A DNA stretch of 64,000 nt from Sporomusaceae bacterium (GTDB lineage: Bacteria > Bacillota > Negativicutes > Sporomusales > UBA7701), in assembly GCA_031460455.1 (NCBI GenBank), contig JAVKTQ010000017.1:1-64000 (forward strand), read 5' to 3'. The notes below the pieces were generated by a model. The model was not told where the DNA came from. It was given only the letters and a program-made list of their open reading frames with translations, and did no database searches. The position numbers were made by a program, and so were the translations under genes. Positions 40,930 to 50,138 of the stretch are shown here, in pieces (positions within the stretch are counted from its first letter, which is position 1; each line of letters opens with the position of its first letter).

Positions 40930-43017
40930 TTATACGCTGAGGCCGTATTTTTTGAGCTTCTGGTAAAAACCGGACCGATGGATGCCGAGGAGCTGCGCGG
41001 CTTTGCTTTTGTTGCCGCCGGCGGCTTCGAGCGCCTTATAGATTGCTTGTTTCTCCGTGTCACCCATTATTCCTGCTAATTGTTTCCCGGCTTCGTCGAG
41101 GTCTTTGTTTTTGTGTTGTTTTTTGAGGACGGGCGGCAGGTTGTCGGGAGTTATGACGGCTTCTTCGTCCATGAGGTTGACGGCCCGTTCGAGGATGTTT
41201 TCCAGTTCCCGCACGTTGCCGGGCCAGAAGTATTCCATAAGGATTTCCATGGCTTCGGGGGAAACACCTTCCACCCAGTGGGGGGTCTGATTGTTAAGTT
41301 TTTTGAGGAGGGTGCTGGCGAGGAGGGGTATGTCTTCTTTGCGTTCCCTCAGCGGCGGAATCTGCAGGGAGATGATGTTGAGCCGGTAGTAGAGGTCCTG
41401 GCGGAATTCGCCGCGCTCAATCATGCCTTCGAGGTCGCGGTTGGTGGCGGCGATGACCCGGACGTCGACTTTGACGGGTTTTGTCCCCCCCACTCTCTCT
41501 ATTTCCCTCTCCTGGAGGACTCTGAGCAGCTTGGCCTGCATGGCGAGGGTCATGTCGCCTATTTCGTCGAGGAAGATGGAGCCGCCGTTGGCGAGTTCGA
41601 ATTTGCCGGGTTTGCCGCCGCGGCGGGCGCCGGTGAAGGCGCCTTCGTCGTAGCCGAAGAGCTCGGATTCGAGGAGGTTTTCGGGGACGGCGGCGCAGTT
41701 GACTTTGATGAGCGGGCCGTGCAGGCGGCCTGAGGCGTTGTGGATGGCGTGGGCGAAGAGTTCTTTGCCTGTGCCGCTTTCGCCGAGGATGAGGACGGTG
41801 GAGTTGCCTTTGGCCGCTCTGATGGCGACGGTTTTTATCCAGTCCATTTTTTCGCTGTTGCCGACGATGCTGTCGAAGGTGAATTTTCCGCCCTGGACTT
41901 TGCGCAGCTCTTCTTTGTAGTATTCGAGCTGATGCTGGAGGGCATTCATCTGGCGGGCCATGGCTTTAAGGTCTTTGAGGTCTTTGAAGACGCTTTTGCC
42001 GACGGCGCCGATGACTTCGCCGTCTTTGATGATGGGGATGCGGGTGACGACGCAGTCTTTGTCTTTGATGCGCTGGATTTCGGCGACTTCGGCTTTGCCG
42101 GTGGCGGCGACGATGTGCATGCGGGTGTTGTCGATTACTTCGGTGACGTGCTTGCCGATGACGTCGTGCTGGTCGAGGCCCAGGTAGTCGCCGTAGGAGG
42201 AGTTCATCATCCTGATGTAGCCTTTTTTGTCGACGATGACGATGTTTTCGAAGAAGCTTTCGAGGGCCGACTCGAGGGTGCTTTTGAGGCTTTTGACTTC
42301 TTCGAGTTCGGCGACGATGGCGGAGAGTTGGGTGATGTCCTGGAAGATGGCGACCGCGCCGACGACTTTGTTGTTTTTTAGTATTGGCGAGCGGTTGGTG
42401 AGGATCTGGCAGTTGCCGAGGTTTTGTTTTTGGTTGAGCTCGGGAGCGCCGCGCTCGAGCACGCGGCGAAGGCCGGTGTTGGGCATGACGTCGTCCACCA
42501 GCCTGCCGATGACGTTGGCGGCGCTTTGTCCGGTGAGGTTTTCGGCGGCGCGGTTGAACATGGTGACGATGCCTTCGGCGTCGGTGACGATGACGCCGTT
42601 GTACATGGCGTTGAGTACGGCCTGCATTTCTTCGGCGAGGAGGAGGGATTTCTCGGATAGGTATTTGACGAGGTCGGTGCGGCTGATGATGCCGATGGGG
42701 CGGTTTTCCGCGTCGACGACCGGGAAGACGCTGTAGTTGAAGATGCGGTTGGGGCTCTGGAGTTCACTCAAGGATACGGTGTCGCGCAGGGTGAAGACAC
42801 CGGTCGTCATTATCTCGCCTACTTGTTTAGCCATCCGGTTTTTGGCCTGTGCTTTGATGAGGTGCGATTTCGTTATCAGCCCGATCAGATGGCCGCTGCC
42901 GTCGACGACGGGCGCTCCGTCGATGCGGTTGCGGTCGAAGATCTCGACCGCCTCCTGGAGGGTCATTGTGGGCGGAAACGTGAATACCCGCGAATTCATG
43001 ATGTCGGATACGCGCAT
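40930..43017 (-). CDS. Sigma-54-dependent activator with two CBS and two PAS domains
   Basis: 695 residues. Two CBS repeats (about 1-60 and 62-123) come first, then two PAS domains (about 130-235 and 250-355), a coiled link, an AAA+ domain (about 385-620) and a Fis-type helix-turn-helix at the end ([20 protein letters not shown]). AAA+ motifs are GESGTGKE (near residue 411), GAFTGA for sigma-54 contact and [23 protein letters not shown] domains usually sense adenosyl ligands such as AMP/ATP or CoA-type compounds. Three sigma-54 promoters in the short-chain acyl-CoA cluster (46.1, 46.3, 56.3 kb) are its probable targets (inference). Confidence 0.93.
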   Translation of the reverse strand: MRVSDIMNSRVFTFPPTMTLQEAVEIFDRNRIDGAPVVDGSGHLIGLITKSHLIKAQAKNRMAKQVGEIMTTGVFTLRDTVSLSELQSPNRIFNYSVFPVVDAENRPIGIISRTDLVKYLSEKSLLLAEEMQAVLNAMYNGVIVTDAEGIVTMFNRAAENLTGQSAANVIGRLVDDVMPNTGLRRVLERGAPELNQKQNLGNCQILTNRSPILKNNKVVGAVAIFQDITQLSAIVAELEEVKSLKSTLESALESFFENIVIVDKKGYIRMMNSSYGDYLGLDQHDVIGKHVTEVIDNTRMHIVAATGKAEVAEIQRIKDKDCVVTRIPIIKDGEVIGAVGKSVFKDLKDLKAMARQMNALQHQLEYYKEELRKVQGGKFTFDSIVGNSEKMDWIKTVAIRAAKGNSTVLILGESGTGKELFAHAIHNASGRLHGPLIKVNCAAVPENLLESELFGYDEGAFTGARRGGKPGKFELANGGSIFLDEIGDMTLAMQAKLLRVLQEREIERVGGTKPVKVDVRVIAATNRDLEGMIERGEFRQDLYYRLNIISLQIPPLRERKEDIPLLASTLLKKLNNQTPHWVEGVSPEAMEILMEYFWPGNVRELENILERAVNLMDEEAVITPDNLPPVLKKQHKNKDLDEAGKQLAGIMGDTEKQAIYKALEAAGGNKSKAAQLLGIHRSGFYQKLKKYGLSV

Positions 43018-43072
43018 TGCTGAGCCACCTCTCTTTACAGCAAAGGTTAGACACCGGTACGGAAAACCCTGC

Positions 43073-43085
43073 TAGACAGTGTATA
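43073..43085. promoter_or_regulatory. Activator-site-like dyad upstream of the sigma-54 activator gene
   Basis: TAGACAGTGTATA shares both half sites (TAGACA and GTGTATA) with the TAGACACAGTGTATA dyad between the two divergent sigma-54 promoters at 46.2 kb. More TAGACA copies lie at about 43048 and 43092. It could be an autoregulatory site. Confidence 0.35.
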
Positions 43086-43099
43086 TTTTTTTAGACAAC

Positions 43100-43142
43100 A
43101 AAAAAATGCTCGCCGGGTGTGCACCCCGGCGAGCATTTTTTT
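43100..43142. terminator. Strong bidirectional terminator
   Basis: The stem of ATGCTCGCCGGG and CCCGGCGAGCAT is flanked by seven A and seven T. It lies between the isochorismatase-like gene stop and the activator gene, and ends leftward transcripts before the activator's control region. Confidence 0.92.
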
Positions 43143-43234
43143 GCACAGGCGATGAAATTTTTTTCGCACTGTTTATCAGGGAGGCGGCGCTTTGAAGGAG
43201 CGTTGCCACTCGCTGTAGAATTAATGCGGCAGAA

Positions 43235-43789
43235 TTATTTTATGAGGGGCAGGATGGCTTTGAATTCCGGTCCGTCCGACCTTTCAAGCCACTCGTACAG
43301 GGCGATTTCGACGGCTGAGACGACGCCGCCGGCCTGACGGATTTTGGCGAGGCCGAGTTCTTTGTTGGCCGGGGCCCGCGAGCCGACGGCGTCGGCGATG
43401 ATGTGGACGCCGAGACCCCGGTGGAGGGCTTCGAGGGCGGTCTGCTGGACGCAGATGTGGGCTTCGATGCCGACGAGGACGAGGTTTTTGGCGCGGTGAG
43501 CTTCGAGGGCGGCGGCGAAGCCTTGGGCCCCGAAGCAGCTGAATACGGTTTTTTCAAGGGGGGCGAAGGCGGGGAAGATGCCGGCAAGGGCGGCGTTGGT
43601 GGGACCGAGGCCCTTGGGGTATTGTTCGGTGACGATGACGGGTATGCCGAGGGTGTGGGCGATTTTGACGGTTTTGATGTTGTTTTCGAGGACGGTCTGC
43701 CAGTCGTGGATGGCGTGGAGCAACTTGTCCTGGACGTCGACGACGACGAGGACGCTGCCGGCTTTGTCGAGTTTGTGGGGATGAGGCAT
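43235..43789 (-). CDS. Isochorismatase-family cysteine hydrolase
   Basis: 184 residues from the ATG at 43789 (GGGAGG upstream). The catalytic triad is visible: Asp in VLVVVDVQDKLLHAI, Lys in FAPLEKTVFSCFG and Cys in NLVLVGIEAHICVQQTAL. The family includes nicotinamidase-like and N-carbamoyl-type amidohydrolases; the substrate is not clear. It stands alone between two terminators or repeats. Confidence 0.88.
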   Translation of the reverse strand: MPHPHKLDKAGSVLVVVDVQDKLLHAIHDWQTVLENNIKTVKIAHTLGIPVIVTEQYPKGLGPTNAALAGIFPAFAPLEKTVFSCFGAQGFAAALEAHRAKNLVLVGIEAHICVQQTALEALHRGLGVHIIADAVGSRAPANKELGLAKIRQAGGVVSAVEIALYEWLERSDGPEFKAILPLIK

Positions 43790-43838
43790 GATTGCATCTA
43801 CCTCCCAATATTTTATAGTATTATTGTAACATAGCATA

Positions 43839-44014
43839 AGGCCGTTCAGAAGTGCCCAGATGCAAGGCGCACCGCAGCCGGCGCCGCGACGACGGCCCCG
43901 GATGGGCCTAGTGCCGGACGCGCCATGGAAGGCGGAAGCGTCCGGCCGCGTACTCGGAACGTACGCTAGCAAGCCGGCGAGGAGCAACGCCGCAGATGGG
44001 CGCTGCTGGGCGGC
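43839..44014. repeat. Palindromic repeat family, copy 6 (long form)
   Basis: 176 bp. Outer arms GGCCGTTCAGAAGTGC and GCTGCTGGGCGGCC pair. Both conserved blocks are intact and the inner stem is GCCGGC/GCCGGC. It carries the same ~60-bp extra module as copy 4. The top stem is GCGTAC/GTACGC. Confidence 0.92.
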
Positions 44015-44020
44015 CGGGAA

Positions 44021-44058
44021 TAAAAAGGCCCCGCGCGTAGAGAGGTACGCGCGGGACT
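44021..44058 (-). terminator. Terminator after the SDR gene
   Basis: On the minus strand the stem CCCGCGCGTA/TACGCGCGGG has a six-base loop and is followed by GCCTTTTTATT. It ends the thiolase-SDR unit. Confidence 0.85.
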
Positions 44059-44085
44059 TATGTAATGGGTGCACGCCCGAGGTGG

Positions 44086-44826
44086 CTAGATGGTGCATGC
44101 CCCATCGACGCTGAGTACGGCGCCGTTGATGTATTTGGCGTCGTCGGAGGCGAGGAAGGCGAAGGCGGCGGCGATTTCCTCCGGTTCGGCAAGACGTCCG
44201 GCGGGTATTTTGATGATTATTTTTTCCTGGAGGACTTGTTCGGGGATTTTGCGGACCATTTCGGTGCCGGTGAAGCCGGGGGCTACGCAGTTGAAGCGCA
44301 GGCCGTTTTTGGCCATTTCTTTGGCCCAGGATTTGGTCATGCCGATGACGCCCCATTTTGTGGCGGCGTAGTTTGTCTGGCCCATGTTGCCGTAGAGGCC
44401 GACGATGGAGGAGGTGGTGAGGACGACGCCGGCCTGCTGCTCGAGCATGGCGGGCAGGGCGGCGGAGGTGCAGTTGAAGACGCCGGTGAGGTTTACGCCG
44501 ATGACGGCGTCCCAGGATTCTTTGGCCATTTTTTTCATCATGGCGTCTTTGGTGATGCCGGCGTTGTTGATGAGGACGTCGACCCGGCCGAAGGCCTGCT
44601 TGGCGGCGGCGACCATGTTCTGGCAGCTTTCGGGGCTGGTGACGTCGACTTTGACGTAGACGGCCTGGCTGCCAAGGGTTTTGACGGCTTCGACGGTGGC
44701 GGCGCCGTCGGCGAAATCGGCGACGACGATTTTGGCGCCTTCTTCGGCGAAGCGCATGGCGGTGGCTTTGCCGATGCCGCCGGCGCCGCCGGTGATGATG
44801 ACGACTTTATCCTTGAGACCTCTCAT
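44086..44826 (-). CDS. SDR oxidoreductase, FabG/PhaB-like (acetoacetyl-CoA reductase type)
   Basis: 246 residues. The NAD(P) motif is VIITGGAGGIGKATAM, with NNAG in DVLINNAGITKDAMM. Catalytic Ser is in TTSSIVGLYGN and Tyr-x3-Lys in QTNYAATKWGVIGMTK. Next to a thiolase and the 3-hydroxybutyrate-type permease, the likely reaction is (R)-3-hydroxybutyryl-CoA/acetoacetyl-CoA interconversion (inference); a fatty-acid FabG cannot be excluded. GGGAGG lies upstream of the ATG. It is co-transcribed with the thiolase 47 bp upstream. Confidence 0.85.
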   Translation of the reverse strand: MRGLKDKVVIITGGAGGIGKATAMRFAEEGAKIVVADFADGAATVEAVKTLGSQAVYVKVDVTSPESCQNMVAAAKQAFGRVDVLINNAGITKDAMMKKMAKESWDAVIGVNLTGVFNCTSAALPAMLEQQAGVVLTTSSIVGLYGNMGQTNYAATKWGVIGMTKSWAKEMAKNGLRFNCVAPGFTGTEMVRKIPEQVLQEKIIIKIPAGRLAEPEEIAAAFAFLASDDAKYINGAVLSVDGACTI

Positions 44827-44873
44827 GGACTATACCTCCCAGTGTTGATGTTCGCGGTTGCGCTTTTGCGGGA

Positions 44874-46052
44874 TCAGAGCTTTTCGATGACGGAGGCGAT
44901 GGCAGGGCCGCCGCCCACGCACAGGGACGCTACGCCGTATTTGTCGCCGCGGCGACCCAGCTCGTAGATGAGGGAGACGATTATTCTGGCGGCGGTGCAG
45001 CCTACGGGGTGGCCGAGGCCGACGCCGGAGCCGTTGGCGTTGATTTTGTCGAAGGGGATTTTTAGTTCGCGGTTGACGGCGAGGAATTGGGCGGCGAAGG
45101 CTTCGTTTATTTCGTAGTAGCCGATGTCTTCGCTTTTGAGGCCGGCGTATTGGATGGCCTTGGGGACGGCGTAGACGGGGCCGATGCCCATGACTTCGGG
45201 AGCGACGCCGGCGTTGGCGGTGGCGAGCAGTTTGGCGAGCGGCCTTATGCCAAGTTCTTTGGCTTTGGCCGCGGTCATGAGGACGAGGGCGGCTGCGCCG
45301 TCGTTGACCCCTGAAGCGTTGCCGGCGGTTACGGTGCCGTCTTTTTTGAAGGCGGGTTTCATGGCGGCAAGTTTTTCGAGGGTGACGTCGGCCCGCGGGT
45401 GCTCGTCCTTGTCGATGGTGAGAGGACCTTTGCGGGTCTCTATGGTGACGGGAACGATTTCGTCTTTGAAGACGCCGCCGGCGATGGCTTTGACGGCCCG
45501 CTGGTGGCTCATGGCGGCCAGTTCGTCCTGTTCCTGACGGGTGACGGCGTAGCGCTCGGCGAGGTTTTCGGCGGTGAGGCCCATGTGGTAGCCCATGATG
45601 GCGCAGACGAGGCCGTCGTAGAGCATGGAGTCGTAGATGTCGGCCTGGCCCATTCTAAAGCCGGTGCGGGCGCCTTTTAATAGGTAGGGCGCCTGGGACA
45701 TGCTTTCGATGCCGACGGCAACGGCGATGTCCGTTTTGCCGAGGACGATGGACTGGCTGGCGAGTTCGAAGGCTTTCATGCCCGAGCCGCATTGCTGGTC
45801 GACGGTGTAGGCGTAGCCTTCGATAGGCATGCCGCATTTGAGCTGGATCTGGCGGCCGGGGTTGCCTTTGTTGCCGGCTTTGTAGATCATGCCGCAGGCC
45901 AGTTCGCTGACCTGTTCGGGCTTTACGCCGGCTTGGGCGAGGGCGGCGTTGACGGCCGTGACGCCGAGGTCTACGGCGCTGACGTCTTTGAGCGCGCCGA
46001 GGAAGTCGCCGATGGGGGTACGCTTGGCCCCAACGATTACTACTTCACGCAT
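44874..46052 (-). CDS. Acetyl-CoA acetyltransferase (thiolase II)
   Basis: 392 residues. It starts [20 protein letters not shown]. The nucleophilic Cys is in [14 protein letters not shown], the His in [15 protein letters not shown] and [11 protein letters not shown] carries the second Cys. It cleaves acetoacetyl-CoA to two acetyl-CoA or forms it. GGAGGGA precedes the ATG. A near-perfect sigma-54 promoter lies 60-75 bp upstream. It is followed by the SDR gene. A second thiolase is at 53455. Confidence 0.94.
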   Translation of the reverse strand: MREVVIVGAKRTPIGDFLGALKDVSAVDLGVTAVNAALAQAGVKPEQVSELACGMIYKAGNKGNPGRQIQLKCGMPIEGYAYTVDQQCGSGMKAFELASQSIVLGKTDIAVAVGIESMSQAPYLLKGARTGFRMGQADIYDSMLYDGLVCAIMGYHMGLTAENLAERYAVTRQEQDELAAMSHQRAVKAIAGGVFKDEIVPVTIETRKGPLTIDKDEHPRADVTLEKLAAMKPAFKKDGTVTAGNASGVNDGAAALVLMTAAKAKELGIRPLAKLLATANAGVAPEVMGIGPVYAVPKAIQYAGLKSEDIGYYEINEAFAAQFLAVNRELKIPFDKINANGSGVGLGHPVGCTAARIIVSLIYELGRRGDKYGVASLCVGGGPAIASVIEKL

Positions 46053-46110
46053 AGAGTATCCCTCCGATTCAATTTGTTGCTTGTGCGCCTGTCTTGCTGC
46101 CGTTTATTAT

Positions 46111-46126
46111 TGCAATTATCGTGCCA
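46111..46126 (-). promoter_or_regulatory. Sigma-54 promoter of the thiolase-SDR unit
   Basis: On the minus strand, TGGCAC (46121-46126) and TTGCA (46111-46115) are separated by GATAA, giving the exact GG-N10-GC spacing of the -24/-12 consensus. Confidence 0.88.
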
Positions 46127-46211
46127 ACCGGGCGCGGAAGCAAGGAAGCCCCTTTTATCCTGCGACATCCGCGCCTGGCAATGGGCGATCGCCGTCAGAC
46201 GTGCACAATGA

Positions 46212-46226
46212 TAGACACAGTGTATA
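46212..46226. promoter_or_regulatory. Candidate enhancer site between divergent sigma-54 promoters
   Basis: TAGACACAGTGTATA is a 15-bp dyad with one mismatch. It lies about 90-100 bp from each of the two divergent sigma-54 promoters, the normal place for an activator site, and resembles a site upstream of the activator gene at 43073-43085. Confidence 0.45.
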
Positions 46227-46323
46227 GTATTATGTACATGTTATGACGCTTTTTGTCCTGGACTTGTAGCTAAATGGCGCTATGTTGGCGGCTCGTGGTC
46301 GGAAATGATTATTTTCGGAATAT

Positions 46324-46339
46324 TGGCACGGAATTTGCA
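46324..46339 (+). promoter_or_regulatory. Sigma-54 promoter of the GntP permease gene
   Basis: TGGCAC (46324-46329), GGAAT, TTGCA (46335-46339) is an exact -24/-12 match. The gene starts 130 bp downstream. The rest of the 418-bp divergent gap (46053-46470) holds the opposing promoter and the dyad; I see no gene in it. Confidence 0.9.
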
Positions 46340-46470
46340 TCATGATATTTAAAGTTTCGTGTGAGGAGGTGGTGGCGAAAGAGGCTTCTGCGTAACCTGT
46401 CTTGCTGGGAATTTATATGTCTTGCTTGCTTGATTGCATCCCAATCTGAAGACTAAAGGGAGGAAAAGTA

Positions 46471-47880
46471 ATGGAAATACTGGGCATTGTTTTAAGTCTT
46501 TTCTTACTGATGTACGTGGCCTACCGGGGCTTCTCGGTTATTCTCTTCGCCCCCATCCTGGCGCTGCTGGCCGCGTCGATGCAAGGTTTCGATATCATGC
46601 CGGCCTATACCGAGCTTTTTATGGAGCGGGCGGTCGGTTACGTTAAGTCGTTCTTCCCCGTCTTCCTGCTCGGCGCTGTTCTCGGCAAAGTTATGGAAGA
46701 TACCGGCATGGCCAAGTCGATCGCCCACGAGATCATTCAGGCTCTGGGCAAGGAGCGCGGCATTATCGCCGTCGTGCTGTCCGGCGCCATCCTGACCTAC
46801 GGCGGCGTAAGCCTGTTCGTGGTCGTGTTCGCGGTTTATCCTTTCGGCGCCGCTCTCTTTAAGGAAGCCGGCATCCCGAAACGCCTCATCCCCGGCGCGA
46901 TCGCTCTGGGCGCTTTCACATTCACGATGACGATGGTGCCAGGAACGCCGCAGATCCAGAACGCCATTCCGATGACTTTCTACGGCACGAATGCCTGGGC
47001 TTCCCCGGTTCTCGGCCTGCTTGCCGCGGCAATCACCTTTTTCTCGGGCGTCGCTTGGCTGGAATACCGTCGCAAGTCGGCCCAGGCAGCCGGCGAGGGC
47101 TATGGCGAGCATACGCTGAATGAGCCGACGGCCGACCAGACTCATGGCGATTATCCCAACTGGGTGCTGTCGCTGCTGCCGCTGATCGCCGTTGTCGTTA
47201 TCAATTTCGCGATGACTAAGTTCGCCTGGGATCCCAATATGCTGAAGCCTTTCCAGGGCATGGGCCTTAAGCTCCTGGTCCCGGCGGTCAAGAACGTGGC
47301 CGGTATCTGGTCGCTGATCATCGGCTTGGTGGTGGGCGTTATTCTGGCGGTGGGCATCGGCTACCGCTACCTGCCGAAACAGCCCGGCGCTCTGCAGCGC
47401 GCTCTCAACACCGGCGCGATCGGCTCGCTGCTGGCGATCATGAATACCGCTTCGGAGGTCGGCTACGGCAACGTTATCTCTTCGCTGCCCGGCTTCAAGT
47501 CGATCGCCACGTTCCTGCTGAATATCAAGCTTGGCGGCACGCCGCTGGTTTCGGAGTTTTTCACGGTCAACATTCTGGCCGGCATCACCGGTTCGGCTTC
47601 GGGCGGCATGTCGATCGCGCTGAGCATCATGGCGAAGGAGTGGCTGTCCTGGGCCAACCAGGTGGGCCTGAATCCCGAGCTGCTGCATCGCGTAGCGTCG
47701 ATGGCTTCGGGCGGTTTCGACACGATGCCGCATAACGGCGCGGTCATTACGCTGCTGGCGGTCTGCGGCCTGACGCATATCCAGTCGTATAAGGATATCT
47801 GCGTGACGTCGCTTATCATCCCCTTCCTGACCGGTATCGTGGTTATCCTGATTTACACGGTCTTCGGCTTTACCGGTTGA
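46471..47880 (+). CDS. GntP-family permease, probable 3-hydroxybutyrate/short-chain acid carrier
   Basis: 469 residues with about 12-14 membrane segments. GntP-type segments are FFPVFLLGAVLGKVMEDTGM, AILTYGGVSLFVVVFAVYPF, FTMTMVPGTPQIQNAIP and ITGSASGGMSIALSIMAKEW. The family carries gluconate and also D-3-hydroxybutyrate. With thiolase, SDR and crotonyl-CoA enzymes around it and shared sigma-54 control, uptake of 3-hydroxybutyrate or a similar acid is the best guess. Codon choice is strongly C-ending. A terminator follows. Confidence 0.85.
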   Translation: MEILGIVLSLFLLMYVAYRGFSVILFAPILALLAASMQGFDIMPAYTELFMERAVGYVKSFFPVFLLGAVLGKVMEDTGMAKSIAHEIIQALGKERGIIAVVLSGAILTYGGVSLFVVVFAVYPFGAALFKEAGIPKRLIPGAIALGAFTFTMTMVPGTPQIQNAIPMTFYGTNAWASPVLGLLAAAITFFSGVAWLEYRRKSAQAAGEGYGEHTLNEPTADQTHGDYPNWVLSLLPLIAVVVINFAMTKFAWDPNMLKPFQGMGLKLLVPAVKNVAGIWSLIIGLVVGVILAVGIGYRYLPKQPGALQRALNTGAIGSLLAIMNTASEVGYGNVISSLPGFKSIATFLLNIKLGGTPLVSEFFTVNILAGITGSASGGMSIALSIMAKEWLSWANQVGLNPELLHRVASMASGGFDTMPHNGAVITLLAVCGLTHIQSYKDICVTSLIIPFLTGIVVILIYTVFGFTG

Positions 47881-47891
47881 TAAACGGCAAG

Positions 47892-47927
47892 AAAAATCCC
47901 CGCGCCTGACGGCGCGGGGATTTTTTT
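47892..47927. terminator. Bidirectional terminator between GntP permease and crotonase genes
   Basis: The 15-bp stem AAAAATCCCCGCGCC/GGCGCGGGGATTTTT has a four-base loop and two extra T. Confidence 0.93.
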
Positions 47928-47935
47928 GCGTCGGC

Positions 47936-48721
47936 TTATTTGCCGGTGAAGTTGGCTTTGCGTTTTTCGAGGAAGGCGGCCATGCCTTCTTTCTGGTCGG
48001 CGGTGGCGAAGCAGAGGCCGAAGACTTCGGCTTCGTAGGCGACGCCGGTTTCGAGGTCGGTGTCGAGGCCTTCGTTGACGGCGACTTTGCACATCTGGAC
48101 GCCGACGGGCGAGCGGCTCATGATCTTTTGGGCCAGGGCTTTGGCGGCGTCCATGAGTTCCTCGGGGGCGACGATTTTGTTGGCGAGGCCGATGCGGTAG
48201 GCCTCTAGAGCGTCGATCATGTCGGCGGTGAAGAGGAGTTCTTTGGCGCGGCCTTTGCCGACGAGGCGGGCGAGACGCTGGGTGCCGCCGAATCCCGGCG
48301 GGATGCCGAGGGTGGATTCGGGCTGGCCGAATTTGGCTTTTTCGGAGGCGATGCGGATGTCGCAGGCCATGGCGAGTTCGCAGCCGCCGCCGAGGGCGAA
48401 GCCGTTTACGGCGGCGATGACAGGCTGGGGCAGGTTTTCGATTTTGTTGAAGACGGATTGGCCGTATTTGGCCCAGGCACGGCCTTCGACGGCACTGAGG
48501 GGCTGCATGTAGGCGATGTCGGCGCCGGCGACGAAGGCTTTGTCGCCCGCGCCGGTGATGATGATTGCTTTGACGGCGGTGTCTTTGGCGAGGGCGTCGG
48601 CGAGCCGGTCGAGTTCGTCCATGGTGTCGGCGTTGAGGGCGTTGAGGGCTTTAGGCCGGTTGATGGTGACGATGCCGATGCCGTCCTGGTTTTCGAAGAT
48701 GAGGTTCTGGTAGTCGCTCAT
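47936..48721 (-). CDS. crt: Short-chain enoyl-CoA hydratase (crotonase)
   Basis: 261 residues. KAFVAGADIAYMQPL and AAVNGFALGGGCELAMACDI followed by FGQPESTLGIPPGFGGTQRL give the two hydratase Glu residues. It hydrates crotonyl-CoA to (S)-3-hydroxybutyryl-CoA, or the reverse. GGGAGG precedes the ATG. It is the last gene of the acyl-CoA dehydrogenase-EtfBA-MaoC-Hbd-Crt unit, 22 bp after hbd. Confidence 0.93.
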   Translation of the reverse strand: MSDYQNLIFENQDGIGIVTINRPKALNALNADTMDELDRLADALAKDTAVKAIIITGAGDKAFVAGADIAYMQPLSAVEGRAWAKYGQSVFNKIENLPQPVIAAVNGFALGGGCELAMACDIRIASEKAKFGQPESTLGIPPGFGGTQRLARLVGKGRAKELLFTADMIDALEAYRIGLANKIVAPEELMDAAKALAQKIMSRSPVGVQMCKVAVNEGLDTDLETGVAYEAEVFGLCFATADQKEGMAAFLEKRKANFTGK

Positions 48722-48743
48722 GTTTGTCTACCTCCCTATTTTT

Positions 48744-49604
48744 TTATTGCTGGTTGTAGTCGTAGAAGCCACGGCCGGATTTGCGGCCCAGCCAGCCGGC
48801 GGCGACGTATTTCCTGAGCAGCGGGCAGGGGCGGTATTTGCTGTCGCCGTAACCTTGGTAGAGGACTTCCATGATGTAGAGGACGGTGTCGTTGCCGATG
48901 AGGTCGGAGAGGGCAAGTGGTCCCATGGGGTGGTTGAAGCCGAGTTTGGCGACGCTGTCGATGTCTTCGACGCTGGCGACGCCTTCCATGAGGGCGTAGA
49001 CGGCTTCGTTGATCATCGGCATCATGATGCGGTTGCCGGCGAAACCGGGGAAGTCGGATACTTTGACAGGCGATTTGCCTAAAGTTTCGGCAAGGCCTTT
49101 GACGGCGGCGAAGGTTTCGTCGCTGGTGGCGAGGCCGGTGATGACTTCGACGAGTTTCATGACCGGGGCGGGGTTGAAGAAGTGCATGCCGATGAATTTC
49201 TGCGGGCGCTTGGTGATGGCGCCGAGGGCGGTGATGGGCAGCGAGGAGGTGTTGGAGGCGAGGATGGTGCGCTCGGGGCAGAGTTTGTCGAGGGTTTGGA
49301 AGATGTCGCGTTTGATGTCCATGTTTTCGACGGCGGCTTCGATGGCGAGGTCGACGTCGCAGGCGGCGGCGTCAAGGTCGACGACGCCTGAGATGCGCCC
49401 CATGACGGCGGCTTTTTCTTCGGGGGCCATTTTGCCTTTTTCGACGGCTTTGGTGAGGTTTTTGTCGATGCCGGCGATACCTTTTTTGACGAATTCCTCT
49501 TTGATGTCGCGGAGGACGACGGTGAGGCCGCCCTGGGCCATTACCTGGGCGATGCCGCTGCCCATTTGGCCGGCGCCGATTACCAGAGCTTTTTTGAATT
49601 CCAT
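48744..49604 (-). CDS. hbd: 3-Hydroxybutyryl-CoA dehydrogenase
   Basis: 286 residues from the ATG at 49604 (GGAGAGGG upstream; a longer frame lacks a site and crosses a hairpin). NAD-binding [20 protein letters not shown] is at the start, [14 protein letters not shown] and [19 protein letters not shown] hold the catalytic Ser/His/Asn, and the C-terminal domain has [20 protein letters not shown]. It oxidises (S)-3-hydroxybutyryl-CoA to acetoacetyl-CoA. It works with crotonase and thiolase of the same cluster. Confidence 0.95.
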   Translation of the reverse strand: MEFKKALVIGAGQMGSGIAQVMAQGGLTVVLRDIKEEFVKKGIAGIDKNLTKAVEKGKMAPEEKAAVMGRISGVVDLDAAACDVDLAIEAAVENMDIKRDIFQTLDKLCPERTILASNTSSLPITALGAITKRPQKFIGMHFFNPAPVMKLVEVITGLATSDETFAAVKGLAETLGKSPVKVSDFPGFAGNRIMMPMINEAVYALMEGVASVEDIDSVAKLGFNHPMGPLALSDLIGNDTVLYIMEVLYQGYGDSKYRPCPLLRKYVAAGWLGRKSGRGFYDYNQQ

Positions 49605-49656
49605 GCTGTACACCCTCTCCAATAAATTATTTTTTTCACATATGGCCATACGCAAC

Positions 49657-49699
49657 GAACCCCCCCGCCGCACGGTTTTCTCGTGCGGCGCGGGGGTTC
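49657..49699. other. GC-rich hairpin between MaoC and hbd genes
   Basis: GAACCCCC and GCCGCACG at 49657-49674 pair with CGTGCGGC and GGGGGTTC at 49682-49699. There is no T-run, so it is probably a processing or attenuation stem within the operon, giving different expression of the genes on each side. Confidence 0.6.
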
Positions 49700-49702
49700 C
49701 TG

Positions 49703-50119
49703 CTACTTCTTGAGGACAGTGGCTTTGCCGTCGATGACGACGGTGCCGTCCTGGTTGGTGACGGTGGTGCGGAAGATGAGGCGGTTTTTTTCGGGGATTT
49801 TTTCGATGGCTTCGACGGTGGCGGTGACGGTGTCGCCGATTTTGACCGGGGCTTTGAAGGCGAGCTCCTGCCCGAGGTAGATGGTGTTGCGGCCGGGCAG
49901 CGAGGTGCCGAGTACGGCGGAGATGAAGCCGGCCGAGAGCATGCCGTGGGCGATGCGTTCTTTGAACATGGTGGTTTTGGCGAATTCGGCGTCGATGTGG
50001 ACGGGGTTGAAGTCGCCGCTGACGCCGGCGAAGGTGTAGACGTCGTGTTCGCTGACTGTTTTGGTCATGCTGGCTTTGTCGCCGATGTTGATTTCGGCGA
50101 AGGATATGTCGCGGACCAT
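49703..50119 (-). CDS. MaoC-like (R)-specific enoyl-CoA hydratase
   Basis: 138 residues with a hot-dog fold. The catalytic Asp and His lie in [15 protein letters not shown], followed by [18 protein letters not shown]. The family hydrates crotonyl-CoA to (R)-3-hydroxybutyryl-CoA (PhaJ type). Together with the (S)-specific crotonase in the same unit it would allow (R)/(S) interconversion through crotonyl-CoA. AGAGG lies ten bases before the ATG. It is 19 bp past etfA. Confidence 0.88.
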   Translation of the reverse strand: MVRDISFAEINIGDKASMTKTVSEHDVYTFAGVSGDFNPVHIDAEFAKTTMFKERIAHGMLSAGFISAVLGTSLPGRNTIYLGQELAFKAPVKIGDTVTATVEAIEKIPEKNRLIFRTTVTNQDGTVVIDGKATVLKK

Positions 50120-50138
50120 ATTCGATTACCTCTTTTCG

